64,000 nt of DNA from Desulfosporosinus metallidurans (GCF_001936615.1 NZ_MLBF01000019.1:1-64000), one strand, 5' to 3'. Counted from the stretch's first letter, positions 8,585 to 17,722 are shown. Numbers and translations are program-made. Notes: generated by a model from the letters alone, not told the origin.

Positions 8585-9001
8585 TTAGACACCCATTAAT
8601 GGTAACAAATCAGAGTGATTCATACTGTGCTTGTATTTGCTCCCATAGAAGTAGAAACAGAGGAAAGGGAATAAGTGAAGAATAGATACTTTAGAAAAGC
8701 GCATAAATCGCATATTGAATAAAACTAAGAGAATAGTTGCTAAAACAACCCTATTCAATAGTATTTGTGGCAACCTAAATAGTTTGTTAACAAATGACTT
8801 TAATTTCTTAAGTAATTTTCTCAGATTTGTGACTGGTTTGTTATTATTTATAATATACTTAAACGAACTTTCATAATTATGGTGCTCAGAACTCTCAACT
8901 AAACTATGAGGCATATACACAGACATTAACGAAAATAGTAAGAGGAATAGCGTGCAAAACAATTTCCTTTTATGTATGATGCTAAAACGAAATGAATTCA
9001 C
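8585..9001 (-). CDS. Unknown membrane protein
   Basis: It has 138 residues with an N-terminal hydrophobic segment (KLFCTLFLLLFSLMSVY), a Lys-rich middle and two more hydrophobic stretches. GTG at 9001 follows GGAGGTGG by eight bases and was chosen over the upstream TTG. The reading frame is AT-rich. A long perfect palindrome lies just upstream, across the place where a promoter would be. I do not recognise the family. Confidence 0.45.
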   Translation of the reverse strand: MNSFRFSIIHKRKLFCTLFLLLFSLMSVYMPHSLVESSEHHNYESSFKYIINNNKPVTNLRKLLKKLKSFVNKLFRLPQILLNRVVLATILLVLFNMRFMRFSKVSILHLFPFLCFYFYGSKYKHSMNHSDLLPLMGV

Positions 9002-9023
9002 AAATACCACCTCCGATTTAACC

Positions 9024-9076
9024 AAAATACCTGTGGGACTATAATTTTATTAGAATTATAGTCCCACAGGTATTTT
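9024..9076. repeat. Perfect 23-bp inverted repeat
   Basis: The arms run 9024-9046 and 9054-9076 with a seven-base loop. The arms begin AAAATACCTGTGGGACTATA and are an exact reverse complement. It lies between the last chromosome-like gene and the ICE-side spacer. It could be a bidirectional terminator, a 5'-leader hairpin of the gene at 9001, or a remnant of a small mobile element. Confidence 0.8.
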
Positions 9077-9341
9077 ATCCTGCTGCCGGCTCTTACGCCA
9101 GCCCAGCCCCACACACTTTATAGAAGTGTATCGCCTGCTCTATTAGTTAAGATATTAAATTTCTTTTTTTGCATTATATGTTAAACTAGTTAATTTGTCA
9201 ACAGAGCTTTTGTAAGAAAGAAATCGTTCACATTAATATAGAAAACACATGTTGTAGATACATTTTTGTAGTGTCAACTTTTACATCTCCCCCTTAATAT
9301 GACTTTCTTCGATTATCGAAATTACATCTGAAGATTATAAC
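9077..9341. other. Spacer without recognisable genes
   Basis: No start-to-stop frame with a ribosome site was found on either strand. The first 60 bases are GC-rich and the rest is AT-rich. The left boundary of the ICE may lie between here and 9785, but no attachment repeat could be fixed because the right end is outside the window. Confidence 0.5.
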
Positions 9342-9614
9342 CTATGGGTGCGAACTTTGAATACTATCCCTTAACATCCACTTTACTCCATTAGCATCAA
9401 TAAAATCAGCAGCATTAAGAATAGTATCACGTACAATCGGCCCAGGAATTTCACCTTTTGCTTCAACTTTCAAAGCAGCATCTCTCTCAGCTATAGATTC
9501 TGCGTAACCGTGAAATAATCCTCCACCTTGAATTCCCGAGGGTGGGTAGAAGAGGACTGTAAACTCTGCCGAAAGACACTCTTGCTTTAGTGTATCCCTT
9601 AAGGAAGTGAGAAC
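9342..9614 (-). pseudogene. C-terminal remnant of an unknown gene
   Basis: A 90-codon open frame with protein-like codon use runs without ATG, GTG or TTG near its beginning. Readable segments are LRDTLKQECLSAEFTVLFYP, GGGLFHGYAESIAERDAALK and GPIVRDTILNAADFIDANG. It ends SIQSSHP at a TAG. A stop bounds it upstream. It is most likely the truncated 3' part of a gene interrupted near the ICE boundary; I do not recognise the family. Confidence 0.4.
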
Positions 9615-9785
9615 TTACCGTTTTGATCCCTTAGCCAATAATATAACTTAGTAATATGACTATTTGTTTCTTTTCTGATGTTAGGTTATTTCTTAGAGTG
9701 GGTAGTTCACTGCATAGCTCACTGTGAACTGTACTATAGTTCATCAAATGGGCAGACCACCCCCTTGATTTAAAAGTAAAGTTTT

Positions 9786-10043
9786 TTAGAGCTTCACATA
9801 ATACATGTTACTGCTTTTGCCGCCATTTTCCCGCCATCTATTTTCCTTGCGAAGATGTCCCATCTTTTCAAGATCTACGATGGCTCTTTTTACGGTGCTT
9901 CGTGACAGCTTCAGCTCTGTGGCGATGGTACCAATCGCCGGATAGCACTTGCCGCCCTTGTCAGCCCGATCATGCAAGTACATATAAACAGCAACAGCTC
10001 GATGTGGAAGCTCTGATGCATAAAGTGATGAAAAGTATCCCAT
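9786..10043 (-). CDS. Winged-helix DNA-binding protein
   Basis: It has 85 residues with a clear helix-turn-helix: PAIGTIATELKLSRSTVKRA, then IVDLEKMGHLRKENRWRENG forming the wing. Similar short proteins occur beside the conjugation genes of clostridial ICEs and resemble the N-terminal DNA-binding domain of replication initiators. AGGAGGGG precedes the ATG. It follows the coupling-protein gene by 11 bases and is the last gene of the leftward conjugation operon. Confidence 0.75.
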   Translation of the reverse strand: MGYFSSLYASELPHRAVAVYMYLHDRADKGGKCYPAIGTIATELKLSRSTVKRAIVDLEKMGHLRKENRWRENGGKSSNMYYVKL

Positions 10044-10054
10044 TTCACCCCTCC

Positions 10055-11845
10055 TTAATCTGTGCGCAACGGTGGTTCCTGATGCGGTTTAGGCACAGTG
10101 GGAACATGAGACATGCCGCCTTGGGCTGATACTGTAGAGGGTTCTGTTTCATCCTCCACTTCTTCACAGGCATGACGTTTGATGATTTCCTCTTCCAATT
10201 CTCTGCGGTCAGCATAGGCTACCTTGCGAGCTGATTTTTCCTCTATCGTATACACCTTTTCAAACTTGATGCCCCATTCTAGGAACAGCTTAAGAATGGT
10301 TCTCATAGGATAGCTTCCAGTCTTGGTGACAATAAAGTTTCCTTTAGGCAAAGTTTTTAATTCATCGGAAGTCATCAGGGGACGCTGGATCATCTGCAGG
10401 GATTGGGAAGGGTCATTCTTGCCTCGGCTGACAGAGCCGGACATGACGGTTTTATTGCCAAGGCTCTTGGAAAGTATCTCCGCTGATTCCGAGTTTGGAG
10501 CAAAGCCGCCGAAGATGGTGTCCTGGCAGTTATCAATAATAATGGCTGAGCCTTCCTTGCCATAGTTCTTTTCAAGCTGTGCGAAGCTCTGTATGATGGC
10601 CACAATGGAAACACGGCGGGAACGGGAAGCAGAGAACATCATCTCCGCACTATCAATCTTGGGGATGGTCCCGATCTCATCCAGGTACATCATGACACGG
10701 TTCTTGAGCTTGCCGCCTGTTTCATCAGCCACGGACAGTATCTCCCGGTAGAGTTGCTGAACGATAAGAGAGATCAAAAAATATTTTGTGCTGTCTTCCT
10801 CCGGCATGACCAGGAAGATAGCAGACTTGGTATTGCAGAACTTCTCCGCATCGATGGCAGTGTCGAAGCACAGTATCTGCTCCAGCTCCGAATCAAGGAA
10901 TGCATTCAATCGTGAAAGTGCCGTTGAAAGAACACTTTGCATGGCCTGCTCTGCAGTGTTCAACGCCGCGCCTGCAAACCATCTTGCCTTATGCTCCGGG
11001 TGAAGCTTTTCAATTAATAGTTGGAATTGATTCTTTCCTTTGACACCGGAGGGCGCCAGTAAGTCCTGTATCATCTTAAATACAGATATAATGTGACGTT
11101 TTTCTTTGGGACAGTATTCCGCTATTAATAAAATTACCGCTGTCAACAATCCTTCCGCAGCATCGTAAAAAAAGGCGTTCTGTCCATATGAACCTGCATC
11201 CAGCCCTCCGGAGTTGATGATGGTCTTAGCCGTTATTTTTGCATACTTTTCCGCTTTGGCTTTTGCCGCAAGGCTGTCTGGATTTGCCCTGTACTGATCC
11301 ATGTACTTGTTCACAAGGTGGAGCATGTTGTTGCCGTCACTGCGGGTAGGGTTGCGGAGGTCAATTACCGATACATCATAGCCGTAGTAATCCTTGGCGA
11401 TGCTGCCATAATTCCTATAGAGATCCCCTTTGGTATCCGTGGTCATAAAGCTCATGCCTGATGCACAGGCATATTCAAGGTTTGGGTATAAGAAATTGGC
11501 AGTCTTTCCGACACCGGCTGCGCCGATCATCAAAGCATGTACATCCCCCTGATCTACAAGAGCAGTAATAAAACCACGAACCATTTTGCACCCTACTATA
11601 AGCCCCTGCACAATGGGCAGGTTTTCACCCTTGCGCCACCGCTCCGGCTCATAGGGTACATGGGCATAGGTCTTTAGAATTTCATGCTTCGTTACAAATC
11701 TTGCGGTACCATGCTGACCGTCACCCACTGTCTTGGATTTGATGCCGTTTAAGGTGTAGTAGTTAGCCAGCAGGATAATAAAACCGATGACGCCAAACAT
11801 GATTGCTGCGATGATAATTAGCATTACAACCTGTGATATTTGCAC
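10055..11845 (-). CDS. virD4: VirD4/TraG-family coupling ATPase
   Basis: This membrane ATPase docks the relaxase-DNA complex onto the secretion channel. From the chosen GTG (GGAGG seven bases upstream) it has 596 residues: one clear N-terminal membrane helix (about 6-30), Walker A GAAGVGKT near 108-115, Walker B VMMYLDEIGTIP near 385-395, and the TraG motifs SRSRRVSIVAIIQSFAQLEK and LKTLPKGNFIV. The C-terminus is Glu- and Pro-rich. It lies in the operon with the toprim and relaxase genes. No substrate-recognition tail like that of the accessory proteins is present. Confidence 0.93.
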   Translation of the reverse strand: MQISQVVMLIIIAAIMFGVIGFIILLANYYTLNGIKSKTVGDGQHGTARFVTKHEILKTYAHVPYEPERWRKGENLPIVQGLIVGCKMVRGFITALVDQGDVHALMIGAAGVGKTANFLYPNLEYACASGMSFMTTDTKGDLYRNYGSIAKDYYGYDVSVIDLRNPTRSDGNNMLHLVNKYMDQYRANPDSLAAKAKAEKYAKITAKTIINSGGLDAGSYGQNAFFYDAAEGLLTAVILLIAEYCPKEKRHIISVFKMIQDLLAPSGVKGKNQFQLLIEKLHPEHKARWFAGAALNTAEQAMQSVLSTALSRLNAFLDSELEQILCFDTAIDAEKFCNTKSAIFLVMPEEDSTKYFLISLIVQQLYREILSVADETGGKLKNRVMMYLDEIGTIPKIDSAEMMFSASRSRRVSIVAIIQSFAQLEKNYGKEGSAIIIDNCQDTIFGGFAPNSESAEILSKSLGNKTVMSGSVSRGKNDPSQSLQMIQRPLMTSDELKTLPKGNFIVTKTGSYPMRTILKLFLEWGIKFEKVYTIEEKSARKVAYADRRELEEEIIKRHACEEVEDETEPSTVSAQGGMSHVPTVPKPHQEPPLRTD

Positions 11846-11872
11846 GGGCATACCTCCTTTTAAAAGAAAAAC

Positions 11873-11899
11873 CATGTACCCGTTTTTTATTGGTACATG
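11873..11899 (-). terminator. Hairpin with T tract before virD4
   Basis: The arms CATGTACC and GGTACATG enclose 11 bases, and T-rich sequence follows on the minus strand. It stands between the 82-residue protein gene and virD4, so it could attenuate transcription into virD4. Confidence 0.5.
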
Positions 11900-11916
11900 A
11901 CTTTTTCTGTATTTCC

Positions 11917-12165
11917 TTATTCCATTTTGATGTGAAAGCTTTCGTCATCCATCTTCAGTTCATCTCCGACAATGGTGACATATTCACCGATGATATTCAG
12001 AGCTTCATCGTAGCTTCCGGACGCCATGACCCGGTCCCACATCTCACGGGATTTTTCACCAAGATCATTTTCCTTCAAGGTTCTTGAGGCAATGCCTGCC
12101 AGATTAAAAATATTTCCATCCTTACCCAAGAGTGGACATTCGGGTTTAAAGCGGTTGTTTTCCAT
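11917..12165 (-). CDS. Small acidic ICE protein of unknown function
   Basis: It has 82 residues with a His/Cys-poor, helical sequence (ENDLGEKSREMWDRVMASGS, YDEALNIIGEYVTIVGDEL). It lies between the toprim gene and virD4, both conserved parts of the conjugation module. The ribosome site is GGGAG, nine bases before the ATG. I do not recognise a named family. Confidence 0.6.
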   Translation of the reverse strand: MENNRFKPECPLLGKDGNIFNLAGIASRTLKENDLGEKSREMWDRVMASGSYDEALNIIGEYVTIVGDELKMDDESFHIKME

Positions 12166-12179
12166 GATTTCATTCTCCC

Positions 12180-13670
12180 TTACGATAGATTATATTGGGG
12201 CTGTGAAGTCTCTTCACAAATCACTTGTTCACCATCGGTTTGATTTAAATTTGGTTTATGTTGCATTATAATTTTCTGTTCTTGGCCTTCCCGGTCAATA
12301 AAAATATGAGTCTTCACACAATTAAGCGCAAGACTCATATAGGATGAAATTATCTTTTGCTTATCATCAAGCGTACGGATGCCGACTATGTGGAGTTGAT
12401 CATTCATAGCAGTGATATCCTGTTGAAGCTCATCTGCCTTCACTCTCAGCTTACCTTTATCCTGATGGGGATGATAACTCTCATAAAGTTCCTTGGTTAA
12501 TTGTTCTATGAGTACCGGCTTTTCACCCTGACGGTATTGCTCCTGAACAGCAAGCAAAGCATAGGATGCCATGCTTTGCAGTTGCTCCATCGCGATAGCA
12601 TCCCGGCCAACCATCACTTTTCCATTTTGCGTGAGGGAACTAAATTTTCCATAGTGTTCCATCAACCTTTCATAAGGACTTTTAATAGCTTTCACACCAC
12701 TGCATAAATTACGAAGTTCCTTACACAGATCACGGCAGGCTTCTATTTTGGGATGTTCCTGCGCGGGGATCGGTGTGATCCCATGCTGTGCTTTTAAATC
12801 CTCGTTCCAATCTTTGAATGCAGATTGCAAGCATGAAATTTTGTTATATCCCTTCTCACGCAATATCTCTGCCAGACGGCCTGCTGCTTCTATCCCTGCG
12901 GCATCATGATCGAGACACATCACCACATTGGATAAATAATTGTTTTGGGACAGTACCTCCAGCATGGCATGTTCAGCCACACCGTCCAGAGTCACATAGC
13001 TTTGCTGCTGCCAGCCTCTTTGATACAGGCTGATATAGGACAGCATATCGATAGGAGCCTCAAAAACATAGAGGGTATCGCTGGTGCCGATGTGGTTGAA
13101 GCTGTACTTTGGATCAGAACCTTCCACATTGCCGCGATAGCCCGCAGCGTTGGAATAGGTTCCTCTTTTATGAGCGTGACGGGCGATGACGTTTTCATCA
13201 AATCCCACAAAGACCACATTGTGGTATTCCTTATCCTCAAAGATTTTTTTCTTTCTCACAAAATGAGTAAGGACATCACGGTCAATATATCGCTGCTTTA
13301 AGAGATAGGCATAAACCCGGCGCATATTTGGAGCTGCCTCCGGTAATAGGAATTCCTTCCGCTCCGGTTCCGGTGTTTTCTTATTGCTCTGCTTAAATGC
13401 TGCACCTTGTTCGCCGCCGAGCAGCAGAGTCACCGCATCGGGAAAGGTTAGCCCATAGAACTCCTGCACAAAGTCGATAGCGAGACCGCCTTGCCTGCTG
13501 CTGTGCCGGAACCATTGATTGCCCCGAATGGTTACACTGTCATGACGCTTCCACCGCCACTCCCTGCCGGAGCGTGTGAGCTGCTCTCCCTGTCTTCGCA
13601 GAAAATCTACAAGGTCGATGTAGTTTGCACGCTGTTTCTGCTCATCGGTAAAATGTATATAACTTGCCAT
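12180..13670 (-). CDS. Toprim-domain protein (DUF3991/primase-like)
   Basis: It has 496 residues. The N-terminal part resembles the DUF3991/primase zinc-less domain (YIDLVDFLRRQGEQL, RWKRHDSVTIRGNQWFRHSS). A toprim fold follows at about 205-300, with the Glu of LYVFEAPIDMLSY and the acidic pair of VVMCLDHDAAG. Such proteins are thought to prime or process transferred single-stranded DNA. The C-terminal third is helical and shows no motif. GGAGGG precedes the ATG. It lies between relaxase and virD4 genes. Confidence 0.85.
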   Translation of the reverse strand: MASYIHFTDEQKQRANYIDLVDFLRRQGEQLTRSGREWRWKRHDSVTIRGNQWFRHSSRQGGLAIDFVQEFYGLTFPDAVTLLLGGEQGAAFKQSNKKTPEPERKEFLLPEAAPNMRRVYAYLLKQRYIDRDVLTHFVRKKKIFEDKEYHNVVFVGFDENVIARHAHKRGTYSNAAGYRGNVEGSDPKYSFNHIGTSDTLYVFEAPIDMLSYISLYQRGWQQQSYVTLDGVAEHAMLEVLSQNNYLSNVVMCLDHDAAGIEAAGRLAEILREKGYNKISCLQSAFKDWNEDLKAQHGITPIPAQEHPKIEACRDLCKELRNLCSGVKAIKSPYERLMEHYGKFSSLTQNGKVMVGRDAIAMEQLQSMASYALLAVQEQYRQGEKPVLIEQLTKELYESYHPHQDKGKLRVKADELQQDITAMNDQLHIVGIRTLDDKQKIISSYMSLALNCVKTHIFIDREGQEQKIIMQHKPNLNQTDGEQVICEETSQPQYNLS

Positions 13671-13685
13671 GCTATCCCTCCTTTG

Positions 13686-13805
13686 TCAGCGTTTCCGCTT
13701 GCCCAACCTGCGAAAATAGGCTACCCCTTTTTGCACAGGTGGCTTGAGTCTTGAGGATATATATGGGGTGGGGAGCTTTTCTTTTTTCTGAAGGTAGTTC
13801 TTCAA
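13686..13805 (-). CDS. Small basic peptide between relaxase and toprim genes
   Basis: TTG at 13805, eight bases after AGGAGG, opens a 39-codon frame (KNYLQKKEKLPTPYISSRLK at the start, YFRRLGKRKR at the end). The strong ribosome site, the high positive charge and the tight spacing to both neighbours favour a real gene. It may bind DNA or the relaxosome, which is inference. Confidence 0.45.
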   Translation of the reverse strand: MKNYLQKKEKLPTPYISSRLKPPVQKGVAYFRRLGKRKR

Positions 13806-13816
13806 ATGAATTCCTC

Positions 13817-16729
13817 CTAATAGCTCTGGTGTGACGCATGGTCATTATAGGCGTGACCCTGCGCTGATTTTTTCTCCATAAGTTTTTTGCGGAGTTTCCG
13901 ATCCACCTGCAGCAGAGAACTACCGCCTATCGTTGTGAATTCCTCACGGAAGATGTTGCCAAGGTAATGCATCAGCTTTGTGGCAGAAAGGAGAACGGAT
14001 GGCTCTTTGAAGGAGTCCATGCGTTCCAGGAAAAACTGCGCATAGAAATCCCCCTGAGCTGCCGACAATGAGAGCCAGTGTTTCGCTAATTCTTTATCCC
14101 GCATGACATCATGTCCTAAGAGATACAGCTTACCGAGGGCATATTGGGCATACTGATTCCCCTGTTCTGCAGAAGCCGTGAGCCATTGGCAAGCGACCTG
14201 CACATCCTTAGGAACACCCTCGCCCAAAAAATATAGTTTGCCAAGTTGATATTCTGCAAATTGATTGCCTTGCTCTGCCGAGGTAGTAAGCAGCCGGATT
14301 GCTGTTGGAACGTCTTTTTCAGTTTCCTTGCCTAAGAGATAGAGCTTGCCCAGGCTATACTGTGCAAACTGATTATTTTGATCTGCGGAGGCCGTGAGCC
14401 ATTTGATGGCTGCCTTTATATCTTTGGGAACATCCTCGCCCAATAGATACAGCTTTCCAAGGGCATATTGTGCATACTGATTTTTCTGTTCTGCAGATTT
14501 GATGAACAGTTCTAGTGCTTTCTGGATGTCCATCTCCACGTGGCTTCCCTTGAGGTAGAGCTTTGCCATGGCATACTGCGCGAGAGCATTTCCATTATCC
14601 GCAGCTTTACTAAGCCACTGCAATGCCTTTTCTACATTTTCAGGCTCACTGTCCGTTTCAAGATAAATCTTGCCGAGCATATACTGGGCGTTGACATTTC
14701 CAAGCTTCGCTGCTTTCTCAAAGTATGCAATGGCGGCAGTGATATTTTTCTCTGTCCCTGTTCCGGTATAGAGCATCTGACCGAGACGGTACTGGAGCTT
14801 GTCGTCCTTGCTTTGGGCTTCCAACTCTAAAAAGCCGGTGAACGCTTTTTGGAAGTGCTCATCGGCTTTCTCCATATTCTTCTCGGCACCGATACCATCC
14901 CGGTACATTTTGGCAAGCTCATAGGAAGCATAGGGATTTTTCTGTCTTGCAGATTTTTTATATAAATCAAAGGCGGTTTCATAGTTCTGCTCCACGCCAT
15001 AACCATGATAGTAGAGTCCGGCAAGGGAATATTGTGCATACTTGTGATTTTTGGCAACCGCCCTGTGAAACCAATCCGCTGCTTCCACATAATCCTGGGT
15101 TGTACCCAAGCCGGCGGCATACATTTTCCCGATGCGGTACTGGAGATAGGGACCGCTCTTATCTGACTCCACTTCTAAAAAAGCAGCAAGAGCTTTTACA
15201 TACCACTGCTGTGCTGCATCCTTATTCATCTCCACACCGAGACCGTCCATGTGCATCCGGCCAAGGTCGTACATTGCCAGAGCATTTCCTATTTCCGCTT
15301 CCTCCATAAACAGGCGGTAGGCTTCTGCAAAGTCCGGCTCAATATCATCGCTGCCATAAAGAAATTCACGGGCTTCTTTATATCGTTCGCTCCACTTGAC
15401 ATGATATTGAAACTCCTGTGGATTATCATCCGCTGTATCTTCCCCTAGCGGGTCTGCAATAAAATCTCTATTATCATCATCGGTATCTGCGGATGATTCA
15501 TTGGCTGACGGCGATCCTTCAATGTTCGTCAGCGCATCGTCCGTTGTCGCTGCACTATCATCATGATCTTCCATCAATACTTCGTGTTCCTCGTCCGGCT
15601 CAAACGTAAAAAGGTGACTGCCGATATTTAACGCTTCGGCAATCACCATGTTTTTAATGCTCTTGAATTCCTTTTGCTGTGACAACGGAAGGGGTGGCGG
15701 CAGTTTGTCGGCATAAGTGCTTAAAACCTCATTGCGCATTTCATACCAGTTGCTATACAGCTTTGCCACTCTTTCGTCTTTTTCAAGCTCATCAACAATC
15801 TGATCAACGACTGCCTTGAGGGGAGCCTTCAGGTAACCATACTGTTTCTTGCCGGAAGTATACTTGAGCTTTTCGGCAAGGCATGCAGTCAAGTCCTCAA
15901 TATTTTTGGTTTCACAGATTCCGGAATTAATTTGAGATAGGATATCCTGCATGGCTTCATGGCTCTGCTTGTTTAGAACATTGCGGCGCTCCGTTTGCTT
16001 TTCATAAATCTGCATCAGGTCCTGGCAAAAGATCTCCCGTGCAAGGCTTCCCCGCATATTTTCAATGCCCTGCTTTGTGACATAGGCTTCCTTTGGGTTG
16101 ATGGAGTAGGCAATCAGATGTAAATGGGGATGATGGCTCTCATTATGAAAAGCAGCATACCATCTTAAATTTTCCGGAGCAATCTTCATGTTTTCCGCAA
16201 TGACATTGCGCTGCGCCCGAATCAAATCCTGCCACGATTTTGCACTGTCATATCCAAGTCTTGCCGCGTCCTCACGCCGGAGGGATACAATATTTGTCCA
16301 TACGTTTCCGGGGTGACTAGACACTTCTTCAGCAACCTTTGAAAGCACAATAGGTACGCCATTATCTGTAAAAAGTCCATGGTTGCCGAGCTTTTCAACT
16401 CTCGGGCGATTGGCGATGTAGTCCACGAAGTTTTTCTTTTTACCGATCAAATCAAGATTGTTCTCAAGGGCAATGGAAATAAACTCCGAGGCATTTTCTC
16501 TGGTCTGATTTTTTAGATAGTCCGCATACTCGAACAGGTCAGCGGTGTCCGGCAGCTTTTGCAGGATTTCAGAAATCAAATGCTGTTGATTTTTTGTCGC
16601 AGGAAGAAGTTGGGAGCTGTCGGAGACTTTTTCAACGCCCTCACGGGTGGCCACATATTCTACGAGATTGGACAGATGCGCTTTGGGTGCATTTTTTAAA
16701 TACTGACATTTGAATATGATCCTGGGCAT
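13817..16729 (-). CDS. MobP-type relaxase with Sel1 repeats
   Basis: It nicks the transfer origin and pilots the strand into the recipient. The relaxase domain (1-300) shows the three-His metal motif HNESHHPHLH at 195-204 within YAAFHNESHHPHLHLIAYS; N-terminal Tyr residues (Y10, Y24) are candidates for the nucleophile. An acidic Asp/Asn-rich linker lies near 390-440. From about 455 to 900 there are some eleven Sel1-like TPR repeats of the form YQLGKLYLLGE. Sel1 arrays bind proteins, so this half may recruit partners or the coupling ATPase. At 970 residues it is far longer than a plain MobP relaxase. AAGGTGAT precedes the ATG. Confidence 0.9.
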   Translation of the reverse strand: MPRIIFKCQYLKNAPKAHLSNLVEYVATREGVEKVSDSSQLLPATKNQQHLISEILQKLPDTADLFEYADYLKNQTRENASEFISIALENNLDLIGKKKNFVDYIANRPRVEKLGNHGLFTDNGVPIVLSKVAEEVSSHPGNVWTNIVSLRREDAARLGYDSAKSWQDLIRAQRNVIAENMKIAPENLRWYAAFHNESHHPHLHLIAYSINPKEAYVTKQGIENMRGSLAREIFCQDLMQIYEKQTERRNVLNKQSHEAMQDILSQINSGICETKNIEDLTACLAEKLKYTSGKKQYGYLKAPLKAVVDQIVDELEKDERVAKLYSNWYEMRNEVLSTYADKLPPPLPLSQQKEFKSIKNMVIAEALNIGSHLFTFEPDEEHEVLMEDHDDSAATTDDALTNIEGSPSANESSADTDDDNRDFIADPLGEDTADDNPQEFQYHVKWSERYKEAREFLYGSDDIEPDFAEAYRLFMEEAEIGNALAMYDLGRMHMDGLGVEMNKDAAQQWYVKALAAFLEVESDKSGPYLQYRIGKMYAAGLGTTQDYVEAADWFHRAVAKNHKYAQYSLAGLYYHGYGVEQNYETAFDLYKKSARQKNPYASYELAKMYRDGIGAEKNMEKADEHFQKAFTGFLELEAQSKDDKLQYRLGQMLYTGTGTEKNITAAIAYFEKAAKLGNVNAQYMLGKIYLETDSEPENVEKALQWLSKAADNGNALAQYAMAKLYLKGSHVEMDIQKALELFIKSAEQKNQYAQYALGKLYLLGEDVPKDIKAAIKWLTASADQNNQFAQYSLGKLYLLGKETEKDVPTAIRLLTTSAEQGNQFAEYQLGKLYFLGEGVPKDVQVACQWLTASAEQGNQYAQYALGKLYLLGHDVMRDKELAKHWLSLSAAQGDFYAQFFLERMDSFKEPSVLLSATKLMHYLGNIFREEFTTIGGSSLLQVDRKLRKKLMEKKSAQGHAYNDHASHQSY

Positions 16730-16740
16730 AGCCTATCACC

Positions 16741-17148
16741 TTACTTGCCCTTTTGATATTTTACTACTTCCTCAAAAGTGACGGAACCGATGCTCTTTTT
16801 TACATCATTGATGCATTTGCCCCGCAGCTTCTGCAGCAAGGCTTCATCTATTTCCGCATTGGATGCCAGGATATTCATCATCATCGACATCTCTACCGCC
16901 AGTTTAAAAAGAAGCCTTGCCATACGGTTCTCGGAATTTTCAACAATACCTGCAAGGGCGGATGTGATGGCAATCGACAGGAACTTGGTATTATCCTTGG
17001 AGGAAACAAAGCCGCTGTAAAAAATGATTGCCTTTTCAATAAACTCACTTTGACTCTTGCAGTTGTCCTTTCCATATAGCTCTTTCACCTTTTGCTGTGT
17101 CTCAGGGTATATCCATAACGGAAATCTTTTTTTGTTTTCCTCTGTCAT
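16741..17148 (-). CDS. Relaxosome accessory protein
   Basis: It has 135 residues, with a ribbon-helix-helix-like N-terminus (RFPLWIYPETQQKVKELYGK, then NCKSQSEFIEKAIIFYSGFV) and a helical C-terminal half. Its place, 12 bases upstream of the relaxase gene and next to the candidate oriT, fits a MobC/MbeC-like protein that bends oriT and aids nicking. That role is inferred from position and fold. Confidence 0.65.
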   Translation of the reverse strand: MTEENKKRFPLWIYPETQQKVKELYGKDNCKSQSEFIEKAIIFYSGFVSSKDNTKFLSIAITSALAGIVENSENRMARLLFKLAVEMSMMMNILASNAEIDEALLQKLRGKCINDVKKSIGSVTFEEVVKYQKGK

Positions 17149-17160
17149 ATTGCCTTACCT

Positions 17161-17400
17161 CTAATCTGCCCTATATTTTGCCACAGCACCGCTAACGACC
17201 ACCTTAGAAAGTGTGAATTTATGCGGGTTCTCGCTGCTTTCGACCCCCTGTGAGGTGACCGTGTACAAATTCCGACCCCGAACGTGAGCGTCTTTCAGCC
17301 CGCATTGCGGGCTGATGTGGTCCGAGGGGAGGTCGCTTGCGACCACCCTTCTTTAACCTGCACCGTTTTCGACCCCATGGTTCACCCCTCAGCAAAGGGA
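17161..17400. other. Candidate origin of transfer (oriT)
   Basis: This non-coding stretch is bounded by the relaxosome gene and the divergent HipA-like gene. It holds a perfect 10-bp inverted repeat (17295-17304 and 17306-17315, TCAGCCCGCA), a second hairpin GGTCGC-TT-GCGACC (17331-17344), and three copies of CGACCCC (17241, 17273, 17370). Hairpins plus direct repeats beside the relaxase genes are typical of oriT. The nick site cannot be fixed. Confidence 0.55.
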
Positions 17401-17655
17401 AGGTGATTCCCATGCTCAAGCCTGTCTTTTTGCTCTCCCCCTCACAAAGCCCCAAAACGCGGCTTGAAACTGCCCATTGGTATTGGGGTGCCACCCTTGC
17501 CCGGAAAATCGCACACAGGGCGACATCCCCTCCGACAAAGGGCCGTCCTTCCTCGTCCATAGGTATGCTGCCAAACCGATATGGAAAGGTCAATATTTCT
17601 TTTGCATAGCCCCTTTCTCTGTCATGTTTTAGGTTTAAATTTCCAGGGTCATCTC

Positions 17656-17684
17656 TTGTAACATAACGCAATAAATGGTAAATT
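17656..17684 (+). promoter_or_regulatory. Probable promoter of the HipA-like gene
   Basis: TTGTAA (17656-17661) and TAAATT (17679-17684) are spaced by 17 bases, 38 bases before the chosen ATG. Confidence 0.4.
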
Positions 17685-17722
17685 ACTGTATTAACAAAAT
17701 GGTTTTAAAGGTGGGGCGAACG

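Noticed and set aside
9077..9341. tRNA gene as an ICE integration site
   Set aside because: No cloverleaf-compatible arms, TTCGA loop or CCA end could be found in this spacer on either strand.
17219..17671. A 150-codon minus-strand open frame across the candidate oriT
   Set aside because: It has no family resemblance, is Arg/Gly-rich as expected for GC-rich non-coding DNA, and covers the hairpins and the promoter of the divergent gene.
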